Assembly (NCBI GenBank): GCA_029945665.1
Contig: JAQSCZ010000009.1
Coordinates: 1-56,198 of the forward strand
Length of the DNA stretch: 56,198 nt
Reading direction: 5' to 3'
Source: a bacterium
GTDB lineage: Bacteria > Bacteroidota > Bacteroidia > NS11-12g > UBA955
This document shows, piece by piece, positions 16,589 through 24,770 of the stretch (position 1 is the stretch's first letter; each line of letters opens with the position of its first letter). Both the position numbers and the translations under genes were made by a program. The notes beneath the pieces are model-generated. The model was not told the origin of the DNA. It made no database searches and saw only the letters and a program-made list of their open reading frames with translations.

Positions 16589-16596
16589 CAAAAATA
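16589..16596 (-). promoter_or_regulatory. -7 box of the ribD promoter
   Basis: TATTTTTG on the minus strand matches TAnnTTTG. A TTG at 16622-16620 is 23 nt further upstream, slightly long for a -33 element. The box is 10 nt from the start codon, so the leader would be very short. Confidence 0.4.
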
Positions 16597-16631
16597 CTTA
16601 ATTTTTGCATGCCCTTATTCAAGTAATTATT

Positions 16632-17465
16632 TTGACTAACAAAGAAGCCTACCGATTTGCCATAGAGACCTTAAAACCAATGATGGGCGAGGAAGAAGCA
16701 ATTGCCAATATAAAATTCCTATTCATTGAAAAATACGCATTAAGCAACTTGCTACTCCTTACCCATGCATCCAATACATTTGCTTACTTATCCGATTTAA
16801 TTGAAATACTCGAACGCTTAAAAAATCATGAACCTTTGCAATACATAATTGGCTATAATTATTTCGGTAACTTAAAAATATTGGTCAATTCTTCTGTTCT
16901 TATTCCAAGGCCAGAAACAGAAGAGCTAATTAACATAGCCAAAAAGAGTATTACAGAGAACACCAAAATAATCGCTGATATTTGCACAGGGAGTGGTTGT
17001 ATTGCTTTGTCTATGAGACAATGGTTTCCCGATAAAAAAATAATTGCCACTGATATTTCGGCTGAAGCAATAGCAACTGCTCAAAAAAGCGAATTGGAAA
17101 ATTTCAGCTCACCCACTATTCAATTCAAACTACAAGATATACGCTCACAAGAATGGCCTTTTGAAATGCCTGATCTTGTAATTTGCAATCCGCCCTATAT
17201 TGCTCTTACTGAGCGCGTGGAAATGGAAGCCCATGTTTTGCAGTATGAACCTCATTTAGCATTATTTGTTGACCATGCGGACCCATTATTATTTTACAAA
17301 TCAGTGATACAAACTTTCCTAGCGCATCGTTTCCCAATCATTTGTTTTGAAATGAATCCACATTATGTAGAAGCTTTCAAGCACTATTGTACATTACACA
17401 ATCTAACCTGCAAAATCGAACAAGACATGCAAGCAAAGGAAAGATTTGCGATAATTTCTAAATGA
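16632..17465 (+). CDS. prmC: Peptide chain release factor N5-glutamine methyltransferase PrmC
   Basis: About 277 residues. The SAM-binding motif DICTGSGCIALS and the catalytic NPPY (in VICNPPYIAL) identify the HemK/PrmC family, which methylates the Gln of the GGQ motif in release factors RF1/RF2 and so aids translation termination. The N-terminal helical domain starts at about TNKEAYRFAIETL. No ATG fits: the first in-frame ATG (16680) would cut into that domain. I chose TTG at 16632, which yields the typical start; TTG at 16605 would add 9 residues. The gene is divergent from ribD, and the two promoters must overlap. Confidence 0.9.
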   Translation: MTNKEAYRFAIETLKPMMGEEEAIANIKFLFIEKYALSNLLLLTHASNTFAYLSDLIEILERLKNHEPLQYIIGYNYFGNLKILVNSSVLIPRPETEELINIAKKSITENTKIIADICTGSGCIALSMRQWFPDKKIIATDISAEAIATAQKSELENFSSPTIQFKLQDIRSQEWPFEMPDLVICNPPYIALTERVEMEAHVLQYEPHLALFVDHADPLLFYKSVIQTFLAHRFPIICFEMNPHYVEAFKHYCTLHNLTCKIEQDMQAKERFAIISK

Positions 17466-17479
17466 TGCAATTAAAGTCA

Positions 17480-17487
17480 TAAATTTG
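17480..17487 (+). promoter_or_regulatory. -7 box before the small membrane protein gene
   Basis: TAAATTTG matches TAnnTTTG and lies 11 nt before the ATG at 17499. No -33 TTG at the right distance is visible, so confidence is modest. Confidence 0.4.
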
Positions 17488-17498
17488 CATTCCTTTTT

Positions 17499-17921
17499 AT
17501 GCAGCAAATATTTGCCATTAACAGAAACAAAGCAGAAGCGCCTGTAACGGCCACATTTTTCGTTGCTGCCATGTTTTCTTCCATAGCCTTTTATCCTACT
17601 TTTTTATGGGGCGCATTTCTGCTTTTCCCCATGTTAGCAATCATCTATCTTATTTTAAGAAAATTTAAAGTAAGTTACTTTAAACGTCAGTGTTTTATTT
17701 ATGTTGATGATACCGGCATTAAGTATTGTTTACATATCTATCAACGCCCGGTTTTTATTGCATGGGAGCAAATAGATAAAATCAATTATCAAATTTATGA
17801 AATCAATATTAAAATTGTTTCAACTGGCGAGGTTATCAGCATACAAATAGGCTATTTAAAAAATCCTGAAGAATTCGAGGAATTAAAGGGGATTTTAGAT
17901 GCTAAAATGCTAACTAAATAG
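17499..17921 (+). CDS. Small membrane protein, unknown function
   Basis: 140 residues. Two hydrophobic segments at about 16-34 and 36-53 form a membrane hairpin. They are followed by about 85 residues of beta-rich sequence ending in a helix (NPEEFEELKGIL), a layout similar to bacterial PH-like domain proteins. No conserved catalytic residue is visible. It lies between prmC (same strand, 33 bp upstream) and the convergent rlmD, and has its own -7 box. I do not recognise the family. Confidence 0.65.
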   Translation: MQQIFAINRNKAEAPVTATFFVAAMFSSIAFYPTFLWGAFLLFPMLAIIYLILRKFKVSYFKRQCFIYVDDTGIKYCLHIYQRPVFIAWEQIDKINYQIYEINIKIVSTGEVISIQIGYLKNPEEFEELKGILDAKMLTK

Positions 17922-17924
17922 GCC

Positions 17925-19325
17925 TTATTTCAAAATTAAGAGTGCCACATTTTCTACATGGTGTGTATGGGGAAACATATCTACAGACTGAACCTTTGCA
18001 ACCGAATACAATTCAGACAACAAGGCAATATCACGTGCCTGAGTTGCAGTATTACAGCTAACATAAACAATGCGTTGAGGTTTTAATTCAATGATTTTAT
18101 TTACCACATCAGGATGCATACCATCGCGAGGAGGGTCAGTAATAATTACATCTGGTGCGCCATGTTTTGCAATTAACGCATCATTTAAAACCAATTTCAT
18201 ATCACCTGCATAAAAATGCGCATTGTCCACTTGATTGACTATGGCATTCTCCTTGGCATCTAAAATTGCAGCATCTACATATTCTATCCCTACAACCTGC
18301 TTGCACATGCTTGCAACAAACAAGGCAATAGTACCTGTGCCAGTATATAAATCATACACATTTTCGTGGGCTTTTAAATCCGCAAATTCTCTTGTAATTT
18401 GATAGAGACGCAACGCTTGATTGGTATTCGTTTGAAAAAAAGATTGAGGGCGAATTTTAAACTTTAAATTTTCAAATTGCTCAGTTAAATATGCTTGCCC
18501 AATGGCATTGTGCACACTCAAATCTGTCCAAGTGTCATTTTGTTTTGCATTCACCACATAATTCCAAGATACCACTTCTGGAAACAACTCGGAAAGATAA
18601 CTAAATATCCCATTTATATCATCCAGTCGTTCCTCTGTTACAATTAGTACCACTAACCATTCATTGTTGCTATTATTTCTAATAACCACATTTCTCAACC
18701 ATCCACTTTGCTGTCTAATATCGAAAAAATCGAAACCCTTTTTAACAGCATAATCTTTCAGTTCTGTTCTTATTTTATTAGCCGTCTCAGGAATTAAATA
18801 ACAATGGTTTATGTCCAATACTTTATCGAACATACCGGGAATGTGAAAACCAAGTGCGGGCAATCCCTTCGGATTTTCCTTGTCGAAAAATTCTTCCCAA
18901 GCCTTGTTGCTAAAAGTAAATTCTACTTTGTTTCTATAATTAAAGTTTTGCTTACAACCTTCGATGGGCAAAAATTCACCAACTTCTACTTTAGCAATTC
19001 TTTGTAAGTCATTTTGCACCTGTGCAGCTTTAAATTCAAGCTGAGTTTCGTATCCCACATGTTGCCATTTACATCCTCCACATTTCGTAAAATGACTGCA
19101 ACGCGGCTCTATTCTTAAATTAGAAGGTTTAACCAATTCGGTCATTCGCGCTTCCGAAAAAGATGTTTTTTGCTTGGTAATTTGTACATTGACAATATCA
19201 CCAGGTGCAGCATACGGAATAAATATTACTTTTCCATCGTATTTGGCTATGGCCTTACCTTCTGAAGCAATTCCAGTCACTTCTAATTGCTCAATAGCAG
19301 GATACTTTTTTTTCTTAAAACGCAT
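17925..19325 (-). CDS. rlmD: 23S rRNA (uracil-C5)-methyltransferase, RlmD/RumA type
   Basis: 466 residues. An N-terminal TRAM domain (about 10-65) is followed by the Fe-S cluster motif CSHFTKCGGCKWQH, then the SAM-binding region YDLYTGTGTIALFVA, the NPPY-like DPPRDGMHPDVV and the catalytic cysteine in VYVSCNTATQARD. The family methylates C5 of a uridine in 23S rRNA; which position (1939 or another) cannot be fixed here. I use ATG at 19325. A frame from TTG at 19340 would add five residues, but the transcription terminator of the upstream gene ends right at that point. The end is 3 nt from the convergent membrane protein gene. Confidence 0.88.
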   Translation of the reverse strand: MRFKKKKYPAIEQLEVTGIASEGKAIAKYDGKVIFIPYAAPGDIVNVQITKQKTSFSEARMTELVKPSNLRIEPRCSHFTKCGGCKWQHVGYETQLEFKAAQVQNDLQRIAKVEVGEFLPIEGCKQNFNYRNKVEFTFSNKAWEEFFDKENPKGLPALGFHIPGMFDKVLDINHCYLIPETANKIRTELKDYAVKKGFDFFDIRQQSGWLRNVVIRNNSNNEWLVVLIVTEERLDDINGIFSYLSELFPEVVSWNYVVNAKQNDTWTDLSVHNAIGQAYLTEQFENLKFKIRPQSFFQTNTNQALRLYQITREFADLKAHENVYDLYTGTGTIALFVASMCKQVVGIEYVDAAILDAKENAIVNQVDNAHFYAGDMKLVLNDALIAKHGAPDVIITDPPRDGMHPDVVNKIIELKPQRIVYVSCNTATQARDIALLSELYSVAKVQSVDMFPHTHHVENVALLILK

Positions 19326-19341
19326 TGTATGTTTGGGCAAT

Positions 19342-19373
19342 AAAAAACCCTTTTATAACAACATATAAAAGGG
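19342..19373 (-). terminator. Intrinsic terminator of the thioredoxin-like gene
   Basis: CCCTTTTATA (19348-19357) pairs perfectly with TATAAAAGGG (19364-19373). On the minus strand the stem is followed by six T (19347-19342). It sits 17 nt after the thioredoxin-like stop and just before the rlmD start. Confidence 0.85.
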
Positions 19374-19389
19374 CTAATATTGGGTTGAA

Positions 19390-19962
19390 TTATTTATTTA
19401 TCCAGCTATTTAAAATATCGTTAAACCCAGTTGGCTCTCTATAACCCGGATAAGAAGATGCTTTGCTATTATCGGTTAATTCTTTCCAGAAAAAAGTGGT
19501 CGGATAACCCGAGTTTCTACCGCCATTGTTTAACAATGAAAGCAAGGCATCCGAGCTTAATTGCTGTCCATTAATAGTATGGGTAGCGGCGATTTCAGGG
19601 TTGAATTTTACAGCCACAAAATACTGATTCATTTTAAGAATAATATCCATTTTAGTGTAAGTTTCTTTGTCCATCACTTTGCACCAATAACACCAGTCGG
19701 TATAAACATCGACAACTAGAATTTTATTTTCTTTTTTTGCTTTAGCATATCCCTCTGTTGGGCTATACCATCTGAGTGTAGAATCATTGTTTACTTCTGC
19801 TGTTTTTTTGGCAGTTGTTTTAGATTTTGCTTTTCCCTTAGTACTTGTTTTTTGAGTCTTAGGCTTGGGTTGATTCTCTGTTGTTTGAAATGCCATCATA
19901 ATTCCTGCAAGAGAAACAGCAGCAAAAAGCACAAACAAAGAGGTTGAAAAAGATTTAGTCAT
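19390..19962 (-). CDS. Exported thioredoxin-fold protein
   Basis: 190 residues. An N-terminal hydrophobic segment (about 7-24) acts as signal or anchor. A Lys/Thr-rich linker (about 31-56) leads to a thioredoxin-like domain of the DUF255/thioredoxin_7 type with the CYWC redox motif (C91, C94) in VDVYTDWCYWCK, and a cis-Pro region at GYPTTFFW. It probably reduces or oxidises disulfides in the periplasm; no DsbD-like electron donor is adjacent. Single-gene unit with its own terminator; a TATATTTG box (minus strand, 19994-19987) precedes the ATG by 24 nt. Confidence 0.8.
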   Translation of the reverse strand: MTKSFSTSLFVLFAAVSLAGIMMAFQTTENQPKPKTQKTSTKGKAKSKTTAKKTAEVNNDSTLRWYSPTEGYAKAKKENKILVVDVYTDWCYWCKVMDKETYTKMDIILKMNQYFVAVKFNPEIAATHTINGQQLSSDALLSLLNNGGRNSGYPTTFFWKELTDNSKASSYPGYREPTGFNDILNSWINK

Positions 19963-20024
19963 AATTAGGCACTTTTATATTTCATACAAATATAATCAAA
20001 AAACGAACCAAAATTCTGCCGTTT

Positions 20025-20582
20025 GTGGAATTCATCGAATATTCCCTAATTTTGGTGGGTATGATTTTAATGAATTTTCCTACTGATATAGTAATTAGAA
20101 CCACAGCGGTTTATTTATTCCTAATTTTGGGATTGTTATTATTTGGGAAAAAAGAACTTTCTCAACTTAGCATTACAGATCTGGTTTTTATTTTACTGAT
20201 TAGCAATTCTGTTCAAAATGCAATGGTCGGCAGCGACTCAAGTCTAGAGGGGGGATTAATTGCAGCTAGCTTCCTTTTTGTTCTCAATTTAATTTTTAGA
20301 AAACTGAATTTTAAATTCAAATTTTTTAGGAAAATTTTGGAAGGTGAGCCCATTGTTTTGATCTATGAAGGGCTGTTAATTGAAAAAAATATTAACAAAC
20401 AACAAATCACCCACGAAGAAATTATGGCAGCCATTCGCGAGCATGGCTTGAAAACACCTGCAGATGTGAATTTAGGGATGTTAGAAATCGATGGCAGTAT
20501 TAGTATAATTTCCTATTACGACGAAAAGAAAACCCAATTCCTGAGAAAGCGCAAACAACAATTTTCGAAAAAAATTCAGTAA
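20025..20582 (+). CDS. YetF-like DUF421 membrane protein
   Basis: 185 residues. Three hydrophobic segments in the first 85 residues are followed by a cytoplasmic domain with the family pattern EGEPIVLIYEGLLIEKN and a segment LKTPADVNLGMLEIDGSISI (about 143-162). This matches DUF421/YetF proteins, including the usual topology, but the length is short because the C-terminal subdomain is small. The role is not established. The start is GTG at 20025; the first in-frame ATG (about residue 13) would break the first membrane helix. Convergent with the IcmF-like gene. Confidence 0.75.
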   Translation: MEFIEYSLILVGMILMNFPTDIVIRTTAVYLFLILGLLLFGKKELSQLSITDLVFILLISNSVQNAMVGSDSSLEGGLIAASFLFVLNLIFRKLNFKFKFFRKILEGEPIVLIYEGLLIEKNINKQQITHEEIMAAIREHGLKTPADVNLGMLEIDGSISIISYYDEKKTQFLRKRKQQFSKKIQ

Positions 20583-20667
20583 AAGATGGTCATTGAATCT
20601 GATGTTTCAAGCCACATTTAATAGCTGAATACACACTTTTAATCTCTATAAAATTGAGTTGTAAAAA

Positions 20668-22083
20668 TCAGGAATGTCCTTCCATGATGTTTTTAGCTCC
20701 GTCTAATTGATACATTTTTTGAGCGATATCGGCTTGTTCATCGGCCCACTTATTATACTTTCTAATGGTATCGCTAATTTCGCTTAAATATCGATTGCGA
20801 GAAGGTGGAATGATAAATATTTTTTCACTCATCTCATCACTTGCTATAAAGTGCGACTTAAACGAAGACCCAGTTTTTGTATCTAAAGTATCTATCATGG
20901 TCCTATAAAGGGTATTCATTCCTGGATCGTTGAACTGACTTGCAATTGTGCCGAATACAGGCATGGTTTCTGGATCTGCATCAAATAACTTATGATTGCG
21001 TTGATATTGCTTTTTAACATCTCTCACTGCATCAACAGCCCCTTTTTTATCGAATTTATTAACAGCTATTATGTCTGCAAAATCCAACATGTCAATCTTT
21101 TCTAACTGTGTTGCAGCGCCATACTCTGGTGTCATTACATATAAGGTCGCATCGCTGTGATCGGTTATTTCAGTATCGCTCTGACCAATACCACTGGTTT
21201 CTAATAAAATTAAATCGTATTGCGCGGCTTTCAAAATCAAAAGTGCATCATCTACATGTTTGCTTAATGCTAAATTACTTTGACGGGTAGCCAATGATCG
21301 CATATAAACTCTTGCATTTTTTATACTATTCATTCTGATTCTATCTCCCAACAATGCGCCACCTGTTTTGCGCTTGCTTGGATCAACAGATATAATTCCA
21401 ATGGTTTTATCTTTAAAATCGAATAAAAATCGGCGAACAAATTCATCTACTAAACTGCTTTTTCCAGCTCCACCAGTTCCTGTAATTCCTAAAACGGGCA
21501 CTTTCTTACCATTGGCTAATTGGCTTAATTCAGCACGGTGTTTTACAAATTCCTCAGGATAATTTTCTGCACATGATATTAATTCTGCAATTGCTTTAGG
21601 ATTTCTTTCGGCAATATGTTTTAAATCCGGCTTAACATCTTTACCAGTTGGAAAATCAGATTGTCTAACTAAATCATTGATCATTCCTTGCAAACCCATT
21701 GCTCTTCCATCATCAGGATGATAAATTCTTGCAATACCATACGCCTGCAAATCAGCAATTTCTTCGGGCAATATCGTACCACCTCCACCTGCAAATATTT
21801 TGATATGGCCTGCCCCTTTTTGTTGAAGCAAATCATACATGTATTTAAAATATTCATTGTGTCCGCCTTGATAACTTGTCATGGCAATGGAATTAGCATC
21901 TTCTTGTATGGCAGTATCTACAACCTCTTCGGCGGTGCGATCGTGTCCTAAATGAATCACTTCGCAACCAGTTGCCTGTATTATTCTGCGCATTACATTA
22001 ATAGCAGCATCGTGCCCATCGAAAAGCGATGCAGCAGTTACAATTCTTACTTTATTTTTAGGTTGATAGATACTTTGGTCCAT
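20668..22083 (-). CDS. IcmF-type acyl-CoA mutase fragment: B12-binding plus MeaB-like GTPase domains, no mutase domain
   Basis: 471 residues. The cobalamin-binding domain (about 12-140) carries the DGHDAA motif with the B12-ligand His24. The G3E-type GTPase chaperone domain follows, with P-loop GTGGAGKSS (about 202-210), [29 protein letters not shown] and NKFD. This order, B12 domain then GTPase, is that of IcmF (isobutyryl-CoA mutase fused), in which a linker and the substrate-binding mutase barrel normally follow to give about 1100 residues. Here the frame ends in TGA after [12 protein letters not shown] and a helix, and nothing mutase-like follows in the 85 bp before the convergent YetF gene. 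The catalytic half must be encoded elsewhere, or the gene is a remnant; the open, well-kept frame favours a split system. Confidence 0.8.
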   Translation of the reverse strand: MDQSIYQPKNKVRIVTAASLFDGHDAAINVMRRIIQATGCEVIHLGHDRTAEEVVDTAIQEDANSIAMTSYQGGHNEYFKYMYDLLQQKGAGHIKIFAGGGGTILPEEIADLQAYGIARIYHPDDGRAMGLQGMINDLVRQSDFPTGKDVKPDLKHIAERNPKAIAELISCAENYPEEFVKHRAELSQLANGKKVPVLGITGTGGAGKSSLVDEFVRRFLFDFKDKTIGIISVDPSKRKTGGALLGDRIRMNSIKNARVYMRSLATRQSNLALSKHVDDALLILKAAQYDLILLETSGIGQSDTEITDHSDATLYVMTPEYGAATQLEKIDMLDFADIIAVNKFDKKGAVDAVRDVKKQYQRNHKLFDADPETMPVFGTIASQFNDPGMNTLYRTMIDTLDTKTGSSFKSHFIASDEMSEKIFIIPPSRNRYLSEISDTIRKYNKWADEQADIAQKMYQLDGAKNIMEGHS

Positions 22084-22150
22084 GCGTTAAGTTGTCAAAT
22101 TTTAAGACAACAAAACTACAAAAAAAAATTAACTTGTTACCCTACTCTAC

Positions 22151-22735
22151 TTAGGACTCAAAAGCACCGAGTTCTTGCACAAATTTAGAGACCGGAAATC
22201 CCATGACATTGTAGTAACAACCTTCGATTTTTTTGATCCCAACATATCCAATAAACTCTTGTATACCATAGGCCCCTGCCTTATCTAAGGGCTTAAAATT
22301 TTCGAGATAATAAGCAATCATCTCATCCGAGAGTGTATTGAAATAAACCTCACTCTCATCATAAAAAGTCTTTGTAAATACATTACTTCGCATACAAACG
22401 GCCGTGTAAACCGTATGCATTTGACCTGATATCCGTTTTAACATTGCCGCAGCTTCATCCATATTTAATGGCTTATTTAGCACCTCGTCACCTAGCCAAA
22501 CAATGGTATCAGCAGTAACCAATATTTCATTTTCATTTAATGCTTCACTGTAAGCGACATTTTTTTTCTGGGCCAAATAAACTGGAATTTCATGCGCTTT
22601 TAATGCAGCATCAAAATCTTCTTCTACATCAATTTTTATAATTTTGGTTTCAAAACCGCTATGACTCAAAAGCATTTGCCTGCGGGGACTTTGAGATGCT
22701 AGTAAAATTTTATATTTAAAAAAAGGAGTCAACAT
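22151..22735 (-). CDS. maf: Maf-like nucleoside triphosphate pyrophosphatase
   Basis: 194 residues, the usual Maf length. It has the signature ILLASQSPRRQMLL (about 9-22), the ADTIVWLGDEVLNKP segment with the catalytic Asp, and DKAGAYGIQEF near the C-terminus. Maf proteins hydrolyse dTTP/UTP or modified nucleotides to monophosphates and help exclude non-canonical nucleotides. It lies 3 nt downstream of the UbiA gene and is probably co-transcribed with it. Confidence 0.93.
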   Translation of the reverse strand: MLTPFFKYKILLASQSPRRQMLLSHSGFETKIIKIDVEEDFDAALKAHEIPVYLAQKKNVAYSEALNENEILVTADTIVWLGDEVLNKPLNMDEAAAMLKRISGQMHTVYTAVCMRSNVFTKTFYDESEVYFNTLSDEMIAYYLENFKPLDKAGAYGIQEFIGYVGIKKIEGCYYNVMGFPVSKFVQELGAFES

Positions 22736-22738
22736 TGC

Positions 22739-23590
22739 TTAGCTAAAAATTAAATTTATGACTCCTACTACCATGATATATTTCATTAATGTACTTGATT
22801 CTAAATAAGCTTCTTTGTGCTTTGCATTGGCCACATGGTTGATAAAATAAAACAATGATAGTGTTATTACTCCCATAATTAGAGCGCTTGTTCTCATACC
22901 AATACCCCATGCCAAAACCGAATACAAACCAGACAACAAAATTTGCATCCCCAATAAAACATATAAAAAAACCTTTGCTCCGCGTTCACCCATAATAATT
23001 GGATAGGTATGATAACCAGCGGCCTTGTCGCCCTCAATATCTTGTAAATCTTTAACTATTTCGCGTATTAAACTTGTAAAAAAAGCAAAAAGAATATACC
23101 CAGTAAAATTCAACATCCCAGATCTGGTTTCGAATGAGGCAATTAACAAACACGAGCCTACCACTGCGGCGCTGCAAAGGGCAACAAAAAGATTGCCAAT
23201 GAGTGGCATCGCTTTAAATTTAAGCGCATACAAAGCCAACAAGAGACTAATACTCAAATCAATATTGAAATATGTAAAACTAAAACGCCATGCAATCAAC
23301 AATGAAATTATGGTAAGGACACTATATAACAACCATGCTTGTTGCTTACTAATTATTTTACCTACAGTTACACGCTCTGGCTTGTTGATACTATCAGTTA
23401 GTGTGTCAAAAATATCATTAATTACATAACCGGCAGCGGCTGTTAATACAGCGGGTAATATTAAAAGTAAGGCGTTGAACCAATAATCCACTGCATGCTC
23501 ATCTTTAAATTTATAAAGCACAATGAACATTGTTAATGCAACGATTAAAAGATTCACTGGTCGAACAATCTTAATTTTCTTTATCACCAT
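22739..23590 (-). CDS. UbiA-family prenyltransferase (geranylgeranylglycerol-phosphate type)
   Basis: 283 residues from ATG at 23590 with eight or so hydrophobic segments. The first Asp-rich motif is in VINDIFDTLTDSINKPERV and the second in KDLQDIEGDKAAGYHTYP, both typical of UbiA enzymes that transfer prenyl groups to aromatic or glycerol-phosphate acceptors at the inner membrane. In Bacteroidota such genes are usually annotated as geranylgeranylglycerol-phosphate geranylgeranyltransferase; I cannot prove the acceptor. A TTG start at 23620 would add ten residues with no match to the family. It forms an operon with maf and is divergent from the rhomboid gene. Confidence 0.85.
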   Translation of the reverse strand: MVIKKIKIVRPVNLLIVALTMFIVLYKFKDEHAVDYWFNALLLILPAVLTAAAGYVINDIFDTLTDSINKPERVTVGKIISKQQAWLLYSVLTIISLLIAWRFSFTYFNIDLSISLLLALYALKFKAMPLIGNLFVALCSAAVVGSCLLIASFETRSGMLNFTGYILFAFFTSLIREIVKDLQDIEGDKAAGYHTYPIIMGERGAKVFLYVLLGMQILLSGLYSVLAWGIGMRTSALIMGVITLSLFYFINHVANAKHKEAYLESSTLMKYIMVVGVINLIFS

Positions 23591-23638
23591 ACAAAAGTGC
23601 AGATAAATTTCATTTTGCAATCATTTATCTTCGCACAT

Positions 23639-24274
23639 ATGTTAAAAACCAATTGGTGGTTCATTCCATTCTTATATCTTATTTCCATTTGGTTAGTTTT
23701 TATTCTGCAACAGCAGTATGACTTTACAGACACATTGGCACTGTATCCGCGAGACAGAGGCCATTTGATTGGCATCATTACAACGGTATTTCTTCACAAC
23801 AATTTAGTGCACATTGCTTCAAATTCACTACCGCTAATAATTAGTTTACTCGGCCTTTTTTATTTCTATCGCGAAATCTCGATTAGAGTAACTTTAATAT
23901 GTCATTTATTAACTGGTATACTCATTTGGATTTTCGCACGACCTGCTTACCATATTGGGGCTAGTGGTTTGGTATATGCATTGGTTGTATTTTTATTAAC
24001 GAGCGGATTTATTAGAAAAAACAGACAATTGAAATTTCTGGCCTTAGCTGTTTTAAGTATTCAAAGTGGATTGCTTTGGGGTGTTATTCCTCAGGGCAAT
24101 AATATAAGTTGGGAAAGCCATTTAATGGGTGCAATTGTTGGCATAGCAACTGCTTTTATTTACAAAAACCAAGGACCGCCAGCTGATAAAAAATTTCAAT
24201 GGAATGAAGATCCACATCCGCATGAGCAACATGATGAATACGAGAAATTCGGGCATCACCACAAACCGCATTAA
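23639..24274 (+). CDS. Rhomboid family intramembrane serine protease with His-rich tail
   Basis: 211 residues with six hydrophobic segments. The catalytic dyad is visible as S109 in HIGASGLVY and H161 in WESHLMGA; H53 and N54 lie in the segment after the second helix. Rhomboids cleave transmembrane helices within the membrane. The last 25 residues are soluble and unusually rich in His and acidic residues (PHPHEQHDEYEKFGHHH), which could bind a metal. I chose ATG at 23639 rather than GTG at 23597, because the -7-like box TATCTTCG (23626-23633) lies between them. The 3' end overlaps the convergent DUF1573 gene by 4 nt. Confidence 0.88.
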   Translation: MLKTNWWFIPFLYLISIWLVFILQQQYDFTDTLALYPRDRGHLIGIITTVFLHNNLVHIASNSLPLIISLLGLFYFYREISIRVTLICHLLTGILIWIFARPAYHIGASGLVYALVVFLLTSGFIRKNRQLKFLALAVLSIQSGLLWGVIPQGNNISWESHLMGAIVGIATAFIYKNQGPPADKKFQWNEDPHPHEQHDEYEKFGHHHKPH

Positions 24275-24732
24275 GGACTTTTCTTCTTCGCCTTTTTCTT
24301 TTTCACAGATTTATGCTTTTCTGATCCATCGCCACGTTTAACTGTCGATTTTTTAATAATCCGAGCTTTAAATCGGGCGTAATTTTCGGGCGCATTTGAA
24401 ATAATAATAACTTCCTTTACAACTTCATGTCCACCCCAGCCAACACTCAAAAATTCAACGTGAATAACCCCTCTTTGACCTGGCTTAATTGTTCCCTGAG
24501 TGAATGAAGGATGTGTGCAACCACAGGCAGGCCAGGCTTGTTTAATAATCAAATCGGCCGTTCCAATGTTTGTGAAATTAAAATCATAGCGCACAGTATC
24601 CCCTTCCTGAACAATTCCAAAATCGGCAGTATCCAAGTCAAACTTTATAACAGGAAAACCCTCCGTTTGAGCATTCAAAGTGGCAAACAAACAAAAAATA
24701 AAGTATAATAAAAGCGGTCTTTTGTCGAACAT
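24271..24732 (-). CDS. Secreted DUF1573 protein
   Basis: 153 residues with a signal peptide (about 1-22, ending LNAQ). The DUF1573 (ASH-like) beta-sandwich contains FDLDTADFGIVQEGDTVRYD, FTNIGTADLIIKQ and the conserved ACGCTHPSF motif with two Cys. The last 25 residues are very Lys-rich. DUF1573 proteins are abundant in Bacteroidota periplasm and surface; no activity is known. The start is ATG at 24732; a TTG nine nucleotides earlier is less likely. A TAAATTTG box (minus strand, 24746-24739) ends 6 nt before this ATG. Divergent from the M13 peptidase gene. Confidence 0.82.
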   Translation of the reverse strand: MFDKRPLLLYFIFCLFATLNAQTEGFPVIKFDLDTADFGIVQEGDTVRYDFNFTNIGTADLIIKQAWPACGCTHPSFTQGTIKPGQRGVIHVEFLSVGWGGHEVVKEVIIISNAPENYARFKARIIKKSTVKRGDGSEKHKSVKKKKAKKKSP

Positions 24733-24770
24733 CTTATTCAAATTTAATAAAAAAAACTTATTCTTGCTTC

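Noticed and set aside
20583-20667. Frameshifted continuation of the IcmF-like gene into a mutase domain
   Set aside because: The 85 bp after the TGA show no mutase-like sequence in any minus-strand frame before the YetF gene is reached, so a simple frameshift cannot explain the short protein.
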